A stretch of 64,000 nucleotides of DNA from an uncultured Propionibacteriaceae bacterium (GCA_937965785.1 CALCKT010000067.1:1-64000); one strand, 5' to 3'; positions 32,917 to 42,008 are shown, numbered from the stretch's first letter. Translations and numbers: made by a program. Notes: generated by a model from the letters alone, not told the origin.

Positions 32917-34164
32917 TCACGCGTCCTGGAAGTCCTGGAGGGTTTGCTTGGCCTGGTCCAGCCAGGAGGCGTAGGTCTCCAGTGATTTGCGCACGTCCTT
33001 GGCCTTGCGGGAATCACCCGCCTCCTCCGCCGCTGCAAGGTCCCCGGTGAGTTTGTCCACCTGCGACTGGAACAAGGCGACGGTGTCCTCGGCGCGTTTG
33101 CGGGCCTCCGGGTCGGTGCGGCGCCAACGCTCGGCCTCCAACTCGCCGACCTGGTCGGAGAGTTTCCTGACCCGCGAATCGAGGTCCCGCATGGCCGCCC
33201 GGGGCACGTGCCCGATCTCGGAGAACTTGGAGAGGAACTCGCGAAGCGTGTTCTTGGCGTTGTTGACATCCGTCACGCCGGCGAGGTCTCGTTCCGCCTG
33301 CTCGAGGAGCGCGGTCTTCGCCGCGAGGTTCTCGGCCTGCTCACCGTCCACGGCGTGCTGGGCAGCGGAACGGGCGTTGAAGAACTGGTCCTGCAGGGCG
33401 TGGAACCTGGCCCACAGCGACTCGTCATCGGCCCTCCGCGCGGATCCGGCGGCCCTCCAACGGGCCATCAGGTCACGGAAAGCACCCGCAGTGGGGCCCC
33501 AGTCGGTGGATTCGGCCAGCGGGGTGGCCTCTTCGATGATCTGCTCCTTCAGGCGTTTCGCCTCGTCGCGCCGGGCGTTCAGTTCGGAGAAATGGGCCTT
33601 GCGGCGGCGCGTGTACTGGGTGCGGGCCGAACTGAAGCGGTGCCAGAGTTCGTTGTCGGTGGTGCGGTCGACGCGGGGAAGGGCCTTCCACTCCTCCAGG
33701 AGTTCCCGGAACCGGTCGACACCGTGGCGCCAGTCGTTGCCGCTCGCCAGGGACTCGGCCTCGTCCACCATCGCCTGCTTGGCGGCTATGGTGTTCGCGT
33801 TCTGTTCCGCACGAGCCGCCTTGCGTGCCTCGATCTGCGCCGGGAGCAACTCCTCAAGAGTATCCAGCCGGGCCGTGAGGGCCGCGAGATCACCGACGGC
33901 GTTGGCCTCCGTGACGTTTGTGCGGGCGGTGGCGATGGCCTTGCGCGCCTCCTCGGGGGACATGGTCTGGGTTTCCACGCGGGAAACGAGCAACGTCACC
34001 TCTGCGGCCAGGTTCTCGTAGCGCCGCGTGTAGAACGCCAGGGCTTCCTCGGGGGTGGAGTCGGGGATCTGCCCGACACTTCTTTCTGTGTCACCGACAC
34101 GGACGTAGACGGTGCCGTCGGGATCGACGCGACCGAAGTCCGAGGGCGCTTGCTGTTGGCTCAT
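32917..34164 (-). CDS. DUF349 coiled-coil protein
   Basis: The 415-residue cytosolic protein is almost wholly alpha-helical and highly charged. It has repeated DUF349 units of roughly 70 residues, recognisable by Trp-centred segments such as FRELLEEWKAL, LWHRFSSAR, FRDLMARWRAAG and LWARFHALQDQFF, followed by a long coiled coil near the C-terminus. The function of the family is not established. It commonly neighbours relA in actinobacteria, here convergently. The ATG at 34164 follows TAGATT by 6 nt, so it is probably leaderless. Confidence 0.9.
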   Translation of the reverse strand: MSQQQAPSDFGRVDPDGTVYVRVGDTERSVGQIPDSTPEEALAFYTRRYENLAAEVTLLVSRVETQTMSPEEARKAIATARTNVTEANAVGDLAALTARLDTLEELLPAQIEARKAARAEQNANTIAAKQAMVDEAESLASGNDWRHGVDRFRELLEEWKALPRVDRTTDNELWHRFSSARTQYTRRRKAHFSELNARRDEAKRLKEQIIEEATPLAESTDWGPTAGAFRDLMARWRAAGSARRADDESLWARFHALQDQFFNARSAAQHAVDGEQAENLAAKTALLEQAERDLAGVTDVNNAKNTLREFLSKFSEIGHVPRAAMRDLDSRVRKLSDQVGELEAERWRRTDPEARKRAEDTVALFQSQVDKLTGDLAAAEEAGDSRKAKDVRKSLETYASWLDQAKQTLQDFQDA

Positions 34165-34170
34165 GCACAC

Positions 34171-34176
34171 AATCTA
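34171..34176 (-). promoter_or_regulatory. -10 box of the leaderless DUF349 promoter
   Basis: TAGATT on the minus strand ends 6 nt before the ATG at 34164. It decides the start in favour of this ATG over one two codons upstream, which lies within the spacer. Confidence 0.55.
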
Positions 34177-34253
34177 GCGGGCAAACCCGTCAGGGGACAG
34201 ATTGGGTGTGAGGTTCCGTGGCGCCTCCCCGTGCGAGCCCGGGATCGCTGCCA

Positions 34254-34259
34254 TACAGT
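34254..34259 (+). promoter_or_regulatory. -10 box of the leaderless metallo-hydrolase promoter
   Basis: TACAGT ends 6 nt before the GTG at 34266, the first in-frame codon of the recognisable fold. Confidence 0.5.
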
Positions 34260-34265
34260 GGGCGG

Positions 34266-34943
34266 GTGCGTATCGAGACCATCCCAGTTTCCCCATGGAC
34301 CGCCAACTGTTATCTAATCGCGGCCGACCCGGCCAGCAGCGGGTGCCTCGTCGTCGATCCGGGTGTGACGGGATCCGAACCGGTCTCCGCGGCCCTGGAC
34401 CGGCTCGGCTGGTCCCCGGAGACCATCTTGTGCACGCACGGACACCTCGACCACGTCGGCGACGCCGCCACCCTGGCGGCCGTGTGGAATGTTCCCGTCC
34501 GGTGCGCGAAGGCCGACCAGGGGATGCTCTCCCGGCCCTCCGCGGGGCTGGGACCCGGGCTGGTGCCGCTGATCCGGCAGCTGATCGGCGAGGACGAGCT
34601 GGCTCTTCCGGAGGATCTCCGGGACCACGAGACCTTCCGGACCTCCTGCGGACTCGAGGTCAGACCCCACGCCGCCCCCGGGCACACCCCCGGATCCACG
34701 CTCCTGGAGGTCGGTGATGCGACCGGGAAGGTGCTGCTGACCGGGGACGTGATCTTCCGGGGCACCATCGGGCGCACCGACCTGCCCGGAGGGAACCTGG
34801 AGCAGATGCGCGCCACCCTGCGGGGAATCATCGAGGCCTTTCCCGACGAGACCGTGCTGCTGCCGGGTCATGGGGAACCCACCACCGTCGGGGCCGAGAA
34901 ACTCCACAACCCCTACCTGCAAGCCGATTTCCTGAAGGACTGA
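34266..34943 (+). CDS. Metallo-beta-lactamase-fold hydrolase, glyoxalase II-like
   Basis: The 225-residue protein has the metallo-hydrolase motif THGHLDH (57-63) and later metal ligands in AAPGHTPGS, LTGDVIF and LPGHGEPT. This set is typical of glyoxalase II-like hydroxyacyl-thiol hydrolases of the YcbL type. Substrates of such proteins are often unknown; in mycothiol users they may act on thiol adducts. The GTG at 34266 follows a TACAGT box by 6 nt. It lies 3 nt before hisS, so the two are cotranscribed, a frequent actinobacterial pairing. Confidence 0.93.
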   Translation: MRIETIPVSPWTANCYLIAADPASSGCLVVDPGVTGSEPVSAALDRLGWSPETILCTHGHLDHVGDAATLAAVWNVPVRCAKADQGMLSRPSAGLGPGLVPLIRQLIGEDELALPEDLRDHETFRTSCGLEVRPHAAPGHTPGSTLLEVGDATGKVLLTGDVIFRGTIGRTDLPGGNLEQMRATLRGIIEAFPDETVLLPGHGEPTTVGAEKLHNPYLQADFLKD

Positions 34944-34946
34944 GTC

Positions 34947-36278
34947 ATGGCACGCCCCAAACCGATCTCTGGTTTCCCCGAATTCCTTCCCGCCGGGCGT
35001 CTGGTGGAGAATCAGGTGCTCGCCGCCATCACCTCCACCTTCGAACTCCACGGCTTCGCTCCCATCGAGACCCGGGCCGTCGAGCCCCTCGACCAGCTGT
35101 CCCGCAAAGGGGAGATCGACAAGGAGATCTACGTCGTCAGGCGCTTGCACGCCCAGGCCGAGGAGACGGACGAACTCGGCCTCCACTTCGACCTGACGGT
35201 GCCCTTCGCCCGCTACGTGCTGGAGAACTCCGGGCACCTGAACTTTCCCTTCCGCCGCTACCAGGTGCAGAAGGTCTGGCGTGGTGAACGCCCGCAGGAG
35301 GGGCGCTACCGGGAGTTCACCCAGGCCGATATCGACATCGTCGGTCGGGACCGGCTCGCGGACCACCACGATGCCGAGATCCCCCTGGTTGCCCTGGACG
35401 TCTTCGGGAGGTTGCACCGCGACCTGGGCCTGCCTCCGGTGAGCATCCGGGTCAACAACCGGAAACTCTCGGAGGGGTTCTACCGGGGCCTCGGGATCGA
35501 GGACACCGCAGCCGTGCTCCAGCGCGTCGACAAGTACGACAAGGTGGGGCCGGATGTGGTCGTCGAGTTGCTGACCGAGCAGGTGGGGCTGAGCGAATCC
35601 CAGGCCCGCGCCTGTGTCGCCCTGGCGGGGATCAGCGCCGACGACGAGTCCTTCGTCGATCAGGTGCGCTCCCTGGGTGTCACCCACGAGTTGCTGGACG
35701 AGGGCCTGGCGGATCTCGCATCGCTCATCCGGATCGCGCGCGGAACCGAACCGGGCCGGGTGGTGGCGGACCTCAGGATCGCGCGGGGACTCGACTACTA
35801 CACGGGTACCGTCTACGAAACCCTGCTGCTGGGTTCGGAGAAGCTCGGTTCCGTGGCCTCGGGTGGCCGCTACGACTCCTTGGCCAGCGACGGGAAAACG
35901 ACCTTCCCCGGGGTTGGATACTCCTTCGGCATCACCCGGATACTCGCCCCGCTCATCGGCAGGGGAGTGTTGACCGTGACCCGCAGCGTCCCCTCGGTGG
36001 TCCTGGTGGCCGTCGACTCGGAGGAGACCCGGGACCGGGCGATAGCCGTGGCGCGCAGGCTGAGGAAACGCGGCATCGCCTGCGAGGTGGCCCCGAAGGC
36101 GGACAAGTTCGGGCGCCAGATCCGGTTCGCCGAACGCAGGGGAATCCCGTTCGTCTGGTTCGGCGCGGATCTCGACGACTCGGTCAAGGACATCCGGTCG
36201 GGGGAGCAGCTGCCCGCCGACCCGGATGCCTGGCTGCCACCGGTCGAGGACGCCGCTCCGCGGGTGATCCGGGGCTGA
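34947..36278 (+). CDS. hisS: Histidyl-tRNA synthetase
   Basis: HisRS charges tRNA-His. The 443-residue class II enzyme has motif 2 around QKVWRGERPQEGRYREFTQAD, the histidine-binding RGLDYYTGTVYE loop, GGRYDSL, the motif 3 region GYSFGITRIL, and a C-terminal anticodon-binding domain (VLVAVDSEETRD to the end). It starts 3 nt after the metallo-hydrolase gene. Behind it is a 120-nt gap with strong dyads, then aspS, with which synthetases of this kind are often paired. Confidence 0.97.
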   Translation: MARPKPISGFPEFLPAGRLVENQVLAAITSTFELHGFAPIETRAVEPLDQLSRKGEIDKEIYVVRRLHAQAEETDELGLHFDLTVPFARYVLENSGHLNFPFRRYQVQKVWRGERPQEGRYREFTQADIDIVGRDRLADHHDAEIPLVALDVFGRLHRDLGLPPVSIRVNNRKLSEGFYRGLGIEDTAAVLQRVDKYDKVGPDVVVELLTEQVGLSESQARACVALAGISADDESFVDQVRSLGVTHELLDEGLADLASLIRIARGTEPGRVVADLRIARGLDYYTGTVYETLLLGSEKLGSVASGGRYDSLASDGKTTFPGVGYSFGITRILAPLIGRGVLTVTRSVPSVVLVAVDSEETRDRAIAVARRLRKRGIACEVAPKADKFGRQIRFAERRGIPFVWFGADLDDSVKDIRSGEQLPADPDAWLPPVEDAAPRVIRG

Positions 36279-36301
36279 TCACCCGGAAACGGGACCGGAG
36301 G

Positions 36302-36340
36302 ACCCGGGAAGGGAACACGACGTGGCGAACCTTCCCGGGT
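36302..36340. promoter_or_regulatory. 11-bp perfect inverted repeat upstream of aspS
   Basis: ACCCGGGAAGG (36302-36312) and CCTTCCCGGGT (36330-36340) are exact complements around a 17-nt loop, which itself holds CACGACGTG. The last base is also the first base of the aspS -10 box TAGGAT (36340-36345). It could terminate hisS or act as an operator blocking the aspS promoter. No T-run follows it. Confidence 0.6.
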
Positions 36341-36345
36341 AGGAT
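36340..36345 (+). promoter_or_regulatory. -10 box of the aspS promoter
   Basis: TAGGAT predicts a transcript start near 36352 and a leader of about 47 nt. It touches the right arm of the 11-bp dyad. Confidence 0.5.
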
Positions 36346-36357
36346 TCGTCGCTGGCG

Positions 36358-36378
36358 GGCTGCACCGTCCATGCAGCC
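36358..36378 (+). promoter_or_regulatory. Leader hairpin in the aspS 5' region
   Basis: GGCTGCA (36358-36364) pairs perfectly with TGCAGCC (36372-36378) around a 7-nt loop, 20 nt before the aspS ATG and just before the GAGAGGAAA ribosome site. It is too small for a T-box and shows no T-box motif. Confidence 0.5.
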
Positions 36379-36398
36379 GGAACTAGAGAGGAAACTGC

Positions 36399-38186
36399 AT
36401 GTTGCGCACACACCACGCGGGTGAGCTGAGGGCCGCGAACGTGGGTCAAGAGGTGGTGCTCGCCGGCTGGGTGGCGAAGCGGCGTGATCACGGCGGTGTC
36501 GCGTTCATCGACCTGAGGGACACCTCCGGCATCGCCCAGGTGGTGGTCAGGGACGAGGTGCTGGACTCCTCCGGCGCACACGACCTGCGCAACGAGTTCT
36601 GCATCAAGGTCACCGGCGTGGTCGAGATCCGCCCCGAGGGCAACGCCAACCCGGACCTGCCGACGGGGGAGATCGAGGTCGCGATCTCCGAGCTGGAGGT
36701 GCTCAACCCTTCGGCGCCGCTGCCCTTCCAGATTGACGAACGCGTCACCGTCGGTGAGGAAGCACGTCTGAAACACCGCTACCTGGACCTGAGGCGGCCA
36801 GCACCGGCCGCCGCGCTCCGGCTGCGTTCCAAGGTGAACCAGGCTGCCCGGAAGGTGCTGGGGGAACGCGACTTCGTCGAGATCGAGACCCCCACCCTGA
36901 CCCGTTCCACCCCGGAGGGGGCCCGTGACTTCCTGGTGCCGGCCCGGCTCAATCCCGGCTCCTGGTACGCGCTGCCGCAGAGCCCGCAGCTGTTCAAGCA
37001 GCTCCTGATGGTGGCGGGGATGGAACGCTACTACCAGATCGCCCGCTGCTACCGCGACGAGGACTTCCGCGCCGACCGGCAACCGGAGTTCACCCAGCTC
37101 GACATCGAGATGAGTTTCGTCGACCAGGAGGATGTGATCGAACTGGGGGAGGCCATTGTCAAGGAGATCTGGGCCATCAAGGGGATCGAACTGCAAACCC
37201 CCTTCCCGCGCCTGAGTTTCGCCGACGCCATGAACCGTTACGGCTCGGACAAACCGGATCTGCGTTTCGACCTGGAGCTGACGGAACTGACCGATGTCTT
37301 CTCCGAGACCCGGTTCCGCGTGTTCCAGGCTCCGTACGTGGGCGCGGTGGTCATGCCCGGCGGCGCTTCGCAACCGCGACGCCAGTTCGATGCCTGGCAG
37401 GAATGGGCGAAGCAGCGCGGCGCGAAGGGCCTGGCCTATGTCACCGTCTCCGAGTCGGGGGAACTGGGCGGGCCGGTGGCCAAGAACCTCTCCGATGCGG
37501 AACTGGCCGCGCTGCCGGAACGCACCGGGGCGAAACCCGGTGACTGCATCTTCTTCGCGGCCGGGGAACGCACCGCCTCCCAGAACCTCCTGGGTGCGGC
37601 CCGCGACGAGATCGCCCGTCGCTGCGGGTTGATCGAGGAGGGCTCCTGGAGTTTCCTGTGGGTGGTTGACGCGCCCCTGTTCAAACCCGCTTCCGAGGCC
37701 AAGGCGGAGGGTGATGTCGCCGTCGGCGAGGGGGCCTGGACCGCCGTGCACCACGCCTTCACCTCTCCCAGACCCGAATGGCTCGACAGCTTCGACGAAC
37801 ATCCGGGTGAGGCCACCGCCTACGCCTACGACCTGGTCTGCAACGGCAACGAGATCGGCGGTGGTTCCATCCGTATCCACCGCCGCGACGTGCAGGAGCG
37901 GGTGTTCAAGGTGATGGGCATCACGCAGGAACAGGCCCAGGAGAAGTTCGGTTTCCTGTTGGACGCGTTCGCCTTCGGCGCTCCGCCGCACGGCGGTATC
38001 GCCTTCGGGTGGGACCGGATCGTCGCCCTGCTCAGCGGCGCGGAGTCGATCCGCGAGGTCATCGCCTTCCCGAAGTCGGGTGGCGGTTATGATCCGCTGA
38101 CCGCTGCGCCGGCCCCGATCACCGCCCAGCAGCGCAGGGAGGCCGGGGTCGATGCCAAACCGCGGAAGGAAAAAGCGGAATCGTGA
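36399..38186 (+). CDS. aspS: Aspartyl-tRNA synthetase
   Basis: AspRS charges tRNA-Asp. The 595-residue protein is of the bacterial type: an N-terminal OB anticodon-binding domain (VLAGWVAKRRDHGGVAFIDLRD), the class II core with YYQIARCYRDEDFRADRQPEFTQ split by a GAD insertion domain (about 290-420), and the motif 3 end GIAFGWDRIVALL. Whether it also charges tRNA-Asn cannot be judged here. The ATG at 36399 has GAGAGGAAA upstream. Its leader holds two strong dyads. A hairpin follows the gene. Confidence 0.97.
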   Translation: MLRTHHAGELRAANVGQEVVLAGWVAKRRDHGGVAFIDLRDTSGIAQVVVRDEVLDSSGAHDLRNEFCIKVTGVVEIRPEGNANPDLPTGEIEVAISELEVLNPSAPLPFQIDERVTVGEEARLKHRYLDLRRPAPAAALRLRSKVNQAARKVLGERDFVEIETPTLTRSTPEGARDFLVPARLNPGSWYALPQSPQLFKQLLMVAGMERYYQIARCYRDEDFRADRQPEFTQLDIEMSFVDQEDVIELGEAIVKEIWAIKGIELQTPFPRLSFADAMNRYGSDKPDLRFDLELTELTDVFSETRFRVFQAPYVGAVVMPGGASQPRRQFDAWQEWAKQRGAKGLAYVTVSESGELGGPVAKNLSDAELAALPERTGAKPGDCIFFAAGERTASQNLLGAARDEIARRCGLIEEGSWSFLWVVDAPLFKPASEAKAEGDVAVGEGAWTAVHHAFTSPRPEWLDSFDEHPGEATAYAYDLVCNGNEIGGGSIRIHRRDVQERVFKVMGITQEQAQEKFGFLLDAFAFGAPPHGGIAFGWDRIVALLSGAESIREVIAFPKSGGGYDPLTAAPAPITAQQRREAGVDAKPRKEKAES

Positions 38187-38476
38187 GGTACGGCCGCTGA
38201 CGAATCGGGTGTGTCGGCTGATGATGGTTCCGGTGGGCCGGGTGGATTCGCCTCGCCCACCGGGTCGAGTTCTTGAGACCCCGGCCTTCCACGTCGCTGC
38301 TGCATCACTTCCCGAAGGTCACCCGTATCGGCCTGCCGGGTTTTGTTGACTCGGTGCCGGAACTCGCCGAGGAACTGCCGTCCTCATCCGGGAGGAGCAG
38401 GTTCTTCACAGAAATTCCGAGAACAGCAACCCGGGCGGGCCCGGCACCGTTCTTCAGGGAGATTCCCCAGGCTCAT
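38187..38476. other. Convergent intergenic region after aspS
   Basis: These 290 nt separate aspS from the end of the minus-strand exporter gene. They contain a strong hairpin at 38230-38263. The rest, including an AT-richer patch near 38400-38440, has no convincing gene or known site. Confidence 0.6.
38230..38263. terminator. Terminator-like hairpin after aspS
   Basis: CCGGTGGGC (38230-38238) and GCCCACCGG (38255-38263) form a perfect 9-bp stem with a 16-nt loop, about 45 nt after the aspS stop. There is no T-tract, so it would be an L-shaped terminator as is common in high-GC genomes. Confidence 0.55.
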
Positions 38477-39343
38477 TCAGCTGCTATCGGGGCTTTTGCC
38501 CTCCGCGGAGCTCCGGATGGATCCGACACTCGCGAGGATCACCAGCGCCATGGCGGCCAGTTCCAAGGCTCCGAGCTGTTCGCCCAGCAGCAGGAAGGCG
38601 ACGAGCGCGGCGGCCGCCGGTTCAAGGCTCGTCAGGACTCCGAAGGTGGCCCGGGACATGCGTTGCAGGGCCCGCATCTCCAAGGGGAACGGGACGGCGG
38701 AACTGAGCAGACCAAGGACCACGCCCATGCCCCAGACACCCGGGTCCAGAGCCCAGGAGTACTCGCCCGAGGCGGCCGTGGCCAGGGTCACGGGAAGCAG
38801 CAGGATGGCCCCGATCCAGAATCCCACGGTCAACCCGGAGAAACCCTCCCAACGGGCACCCAGGGTGGGGGTGAGCAGGATGTAGGCGCCCCAGCAGGCC
38901 CCTGCCAGCAGAGCCAGAGCCACGCCCACGGGTTCCAGCGGGGCCGGGCTGATCCCGAGGAGAACCACCCCCAGGGCGGCGAGAGCCACCCAGATCAGGT
39001 CACGTCTGCGTTTGGAACCGAACGCGGCGACGGTCAACGGACCCAGGAACTCGAAGGTCACCGCCATTCCGACGGGAATGCGCTGGATCGACAGGTAGAA
39101 GATCGTACTCATGCCCGTGAGCGCAACCCCGTATCCCGCGGCCGAGAGCCACTGCTCCCGGCTGCGGCCGCGCAGGGTGGGGCGGAACACGATGCCCAGG
39201 ATCACGGCGGCGAACAGGATGCGCAACCAGGCCGCCACCTGCGGTGGGGTCACGGCGAACAGTCCCTTGGCCAGGGAGGAACCGATCTGCACCGAGGTGG
39301 TTGCCATCAACACCAGCAGGACCGGGGGGAATCCTCGCCTCAC
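38477..39343 (-). CDS. EamA-family exporter, RhtA-like
   Basis: The 288-residue membrane protein has ten hydrophobic helices in two EamA repeats. The second repeat contains LLAGACWGAYILLTPTLGARWEG, the pattern of RhtA-type threonine/homoserine exporters, and ends with LEPAAAALVAFLLLGEQL, the usual last-helix signature. Export of an amino acid or related small molecule is likely; the substrate is not determinable. The GTG at 39343 is chosen for its GTGA overlap with the MFS stop, which also makes the protein the normal length. It is convergent with aspS. Confidence 0.9.
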   Translation of the reverse strand: MRRGFPPVLLVLMATTSVQIGSSLAKGLFAVTPPQVAAWLRILFAAVILGIVFRPTLRGRSREQWLSAAGYGVALTGMSTIFYLSIQRIPVGMAVTFEFLGPLTVAAFGSKRRRDLIWVALAALGVVLLGISPAPLEPVGVALALLAGACWGAYILLTPTLGARWEGFSGLTVGFWIGAILLLPVTLATAASGEYSWALDPGVWGMGVVLGLLSSAVPFPLEMRALQRMSRATFGVLTSLEPAAAALVAFLLLGEQLGALELAAMALVILASVGSIRSSAEGKSPDSS

Positions 39344-40560
39344 AGCGCGAACTCGATTTGTCTCGGCCGGGCGATCAGCCACAGGCACAGCGCAGCGGCG
39401 GTGGCGCAGCAGAGCATCGCGATCGCCATCGGCGCAGCCGAGGTCAGTTCGAACTGACCGATGACGGGCCCCACCACGGCGGCGAGGGTCATGTTCAGGG
39501 CCCCCATCAAGGAAGCGGCCACCCCCGAGTCCGCGCGATGATTCTGCAGCGCCAGCACCTGGGCCGCGGGATTGCACGCCCCGAAGGTCAGGGTGTAGGC
39601 AAACATCGCCGGTATCAAGGGGATGTGGCCGCCGCGCATCGCGTCGAGCCCCAGCAACGCCGAGGCGGCGACGACCATTCCCGCGGTACCGACAACCAGC
39701 ACCTTCTGCGGGCCGAAACGTGCAGCCAGGCGGCTTCCCAGCTGCACCCCGATGAAGACCCCCACGGAGCAGATGGCGAACACGACACCGAACTCGGTCT
39801 CGCGCAGCCCGAAGGTTTCCTGCAGCAGCAGGGACGAGGTGGAGATGTAGGAGAACAAACCGGCGAAGCAGCAGGAGGCGGTCAGCCAGATGCCGACGAA
39901 CACCCTGTCGCCCAGCACCCGCCGGTAGGCGGCCCGGAGCGGTGCGAGACCACCCGCGGTGCGTTCACCGGGCGGGCGGGTCTCCACGATCAGGAACAGG
40001 ATCAGCACCAGCAGAACGGCACCGTAGCTGGCCAGCGCCCAGAAAACCCCGCGCCAGTTCATGACCGTGACCATCCAAGAACCCACCAGAGGAGCAATGA
40101 TGGGGGCCAGTCCGTTGATGAGCGCCAGCCGGGAGAGCATCACAACCAGCCGCCTCCCCGCGAACAGGTCCCGGGTCATTGCCATCGACACCACGGCCCC
40201 GCCCGCCGCCCCGATCCCCTGGAGAACCCGCATGGTGGTCAGGAAAACGACGTTGGGTGCCACCGCCACGAGCACCGACGAGGTCACGTGCAGGCTGGCC
40301 GCCACGATCAACGGGAGCCGGCGTCCCAGCCGGTCGCTCAGGGGCCCGACCACGAACTGCCCGAGAGCGAACCCCAGGGTGGTGGCCGAGAGGGTCACCT
40401 GAACCTGGGAATCGGTGATCGCCAGGTCGGCCTTGAGGGTTGGAAAGGTGGGCAGGTACAGGTCTATGGTGAACGGGCCGAGCCCGGTCAACAGGCCGAG
40501 GGTGACGATGGTCGCCACCCTCCGGCGCACACTGAACCGGTCCCCGAGTGGTTGTGGCAT
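39340..40560 (-). CDS. Bcr/CflA-family MFS drug transporter
   Basis: The 406-residue protein has twelve membrane helices. Family signatures are TIDLYLPTFPTLKADL in helix 1, the MFS loop GPLSDRLGRRLPL between helices 2 and 3, and the proton-drug antiporter region RVLQGIGAAGGAVVSMAMTRDLF. Members export drugs such as bicyclomycin or chloramphenicol, and also small peptides; the substrate here is unknown. It is divergent from rarA and translationally coupled to the EamA gene behind it. A GCGGAG ribosome site precedes the ATG at 40560. Confidence 0.93.
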   Translation of the reverse strand: MPQPLGDRFSVRRRVATIVTLGLLTGLGPFTIDLYLPTFPTLKADLAITDSQVQVTLSATTLGFALGQFVVGPLSDRLGRRLPLIVAASLHVTSSVLVAVAPNVVFLTTMRVLQGIGAAGGAVVSMAMTRDLFAGRRLVVMLSRLALINGLAPIIAPLVGSWMVTVMNWRGVFWALASYGAVLLVLILFLIVETRPPGERTAGGLAPLRAAYRRVLGDRVFVGIWLTASCCFAGLFSYISTSSLLLQETFGLRETEFGVVFAICSVGVFIGVQLGSRLAARFGPQKVLVVGTAGMVVAASALLGLDAMRGGHIPLIPAMFAYTLTFGACNPAAQVLALQNHRADSGVAASLMGALNMTLAAVVGPVIGQFELTSAAPMAIAMLCCATAAALCLWLIARPRQIEFAL

Positions 40561-40598
40561 TCGAACTCCGCGGATGCAGGGACGTCAAGAGCAAACAA

Positions 40599-40604
40599 AT
40601 GATA
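40599..40604 (-). promoter_or_regulatory. -10 box for the MFS-EamA operon
   Basis: TATCAT on the minus strand is 38 nt before the MFS ATG, in an AT-rich spot of the 81-bp divergent region shared with rarA. Confidence 0.4.
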
Positions 40605-40628
40605 CGGCAGGAGCCCGGAATCTCCCGC

Positions 40629-40634
40629 TACTGT
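40629..40634 (+). promoter_or_regulatory. -10 box of the leaderless rarA promoter
   Basis: TACTGT ends 7 nt before the GTG at 40642. There is no ribosome site. Confidence 0.45.
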
Positions 40635-40641
40635 AATTCGT

Positions 40642-41988
40642 GTGAGTCCTGACCTGTTCGGCAACCCCGACCCCGTGCCCACCGGGGCGGGCGGTTCCTT
40701 GGGGAACGCCCGCGGCGAGGGGGCGCCGTTGGCCGTCAGGATGCGTCCCGCGAACCTGGATGAACTCGTCGGGCAGCAGCACCTGCTCGGCCCGGGTGCG
40801 CCACTTCGCCGGTTGGTCGCGGGACAGCCGATGAGTGTCTTCCTGTGGGGGCCACCGGGAGTCGGCAAGACCACCTTGGCATCCATCGTCTCCAGGGCAT
40901 CCGGGGCCCGGTTCGTCGAACTCTCGGCGGTGACCGCGGGGGTCAGGGAACTGCGCGCCGAACTCGATGCGGCCAGGCGGGAGCTGGAACGGGGTATCTC
41001 GACCGTACTGTTCATCGACGAGGTGCACCGCTTCTCCAAGACCCAGCAGGACGCGCTGCTGCCCGCGGTGGAGAACCGGATCGTCACCCTGATCGCGGCG
41101 ACCACGGAGAACCCCAGCTTTTCCGTGATCTCCCCTCTGCTGTCGCGTTCGCTGCTGCTGCGACTCAAACCCCTGACCGACACCGACATCGCGGCCCTGG
41201 TCTCCCGCGCGCTGGTCGACGAACGGGGCCTGGCGGGCGCCATCTCCCTGGCCGATGCGGCCCGGGACGACCTGGTGCGCCTGGCAGGCGGGGACGCCCG
41301 CCGCGCGTTGACCTACCTGGAGGAGGCGGCGGCCTCCGCTGAGGCGCTCGGGCTGGGGGAGATCACCCCCGAGGTGCTCGCCCACGCCGTGGACCGGGCC
41401 GCCGTGCGCTACGACCGGGACGGCGACCAGCACTACGACGTGATCTCCGCCTTCATCAAATCCGTGCGCGGCTCCGACGTGGATGCGGCCCTGCACTACC
41501 TGGCGCGGATGCTGGAGGCGGGGGAGGACCCGCGATTCATCGCGCGCCGTCTGATGATCTCGGCCAGCGAGGACATCGGCATGGCCGCCTCCGGGGTGCT
41601 GGGCACCTGCGTCGCGGCGGCCCAGGCGGTGCAGCTGCTGGGGATGCCGGAGGCCCGCATCACCCTCGCCCACGCCACCGTGGCCGCAGCCACCGCCCCG
41701 AAGTCCAACGCCGCCTACATGGCTCTGGAGAAAGCCGTCGCCGATGTGCGCGCGGGCAGGGGAGGGGCGGTTCCGGCTCACCTCAGGGATGCCCACTACG
41801 CCGGGGCCAAGGCCCTCGGGCACGGTGAGGGGTACGTCTATCCCCACGACCTGCCCTCCGGGGTGGCGGCCCAGCAGTACCTTCCCGACGACCTCGCGGG
41901 GGCCAGCTACTACCAGCCGACCGGCCACGGGGCGGAGGCGGCCATCTCCGAGCGCATGGCGGCGGTTCGAAAGTTGCTGGGCCGTTGA
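40642..41988 (+). CDS. rarA: Replication-associated recombination ATPase RarA/MgsA
   Basis: RarA is an AAA+ clamp-loader-like ATPase that works at stalled replication forks. The 448-residue protein has Walker A GPPGVGKTT with Lys76, Walker B LFIDEVHR with Asp126 and Glu127, sensor 1 in ATTENPSFSVI, and the C-terminal tetramerisation domain with SEDIGMAASG and the late PHDLPSGVAAQQYLPDDL. The start is a leaderless GTG. alaS lies two small genes downstream, and rarA-alaS neighbourhood is common in actinobacteria. Confidence 0.96.
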   Translation: MSPDLFGNPDPVPTGAGGSLGNARGEGAPLAVRMRPANLDELVGQQHLLGPGAPLRRLVAGQPMSVFLWGPPGVGKTTLASIVSRASGARFVELSAVTAGVRELRAELDAARRELERGISTVLFIDEVHRFSKTQQDALLPAVENRIVTLIAATTENPSFSVISPLLSRSLLLRLKPLTDTDIAALVSRALVDERGLAGAISLADAARDDLVRLAGGDARRALTYLEEAAASAEALGLGEITPEVLAHAVDRAAVRYDRDGDQHYDVISAFIKSVRGSDVDAALHYLARMLEAGEDPRFIARRLMISASEDIGMAASGVLGTCVAAAQAVQLLGMPEARITLAHATVAAATAPKSNAAYMALEKAVADVRAGRGGAVPAHLRDAHYAGAKALGHGEGYVYPHDLPSGVAAQQYLPDDLAGASYYQPTGHGAEAAISERMAAVRKLLGR

Positions 41989-42002
41989 GGACACGGGTCG
42001 GC

Positions 42003-42008
42003 TAGAGT
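42003..42008 (+). promoter_or_regulatory. -10 box of the DUF948-alaS promoter
   Basis: TAGAGT lies 35 nt before the ATG at 42044. The leader has a strong AAGGAGG at 42028-42034. Confidence 0.45.

Noticed and set aside
36279..36398. T-box riboswitch before aspS
   Set aside because: The leader is far too short, has no T-box sequence, and T-boxes for aspS are not typical in this phylum.
38264..38476. Remnant of a mobile element after aspS
   Set aside because: The AT-richer patch has no terminal repeats, target duplication or transposase fragments.
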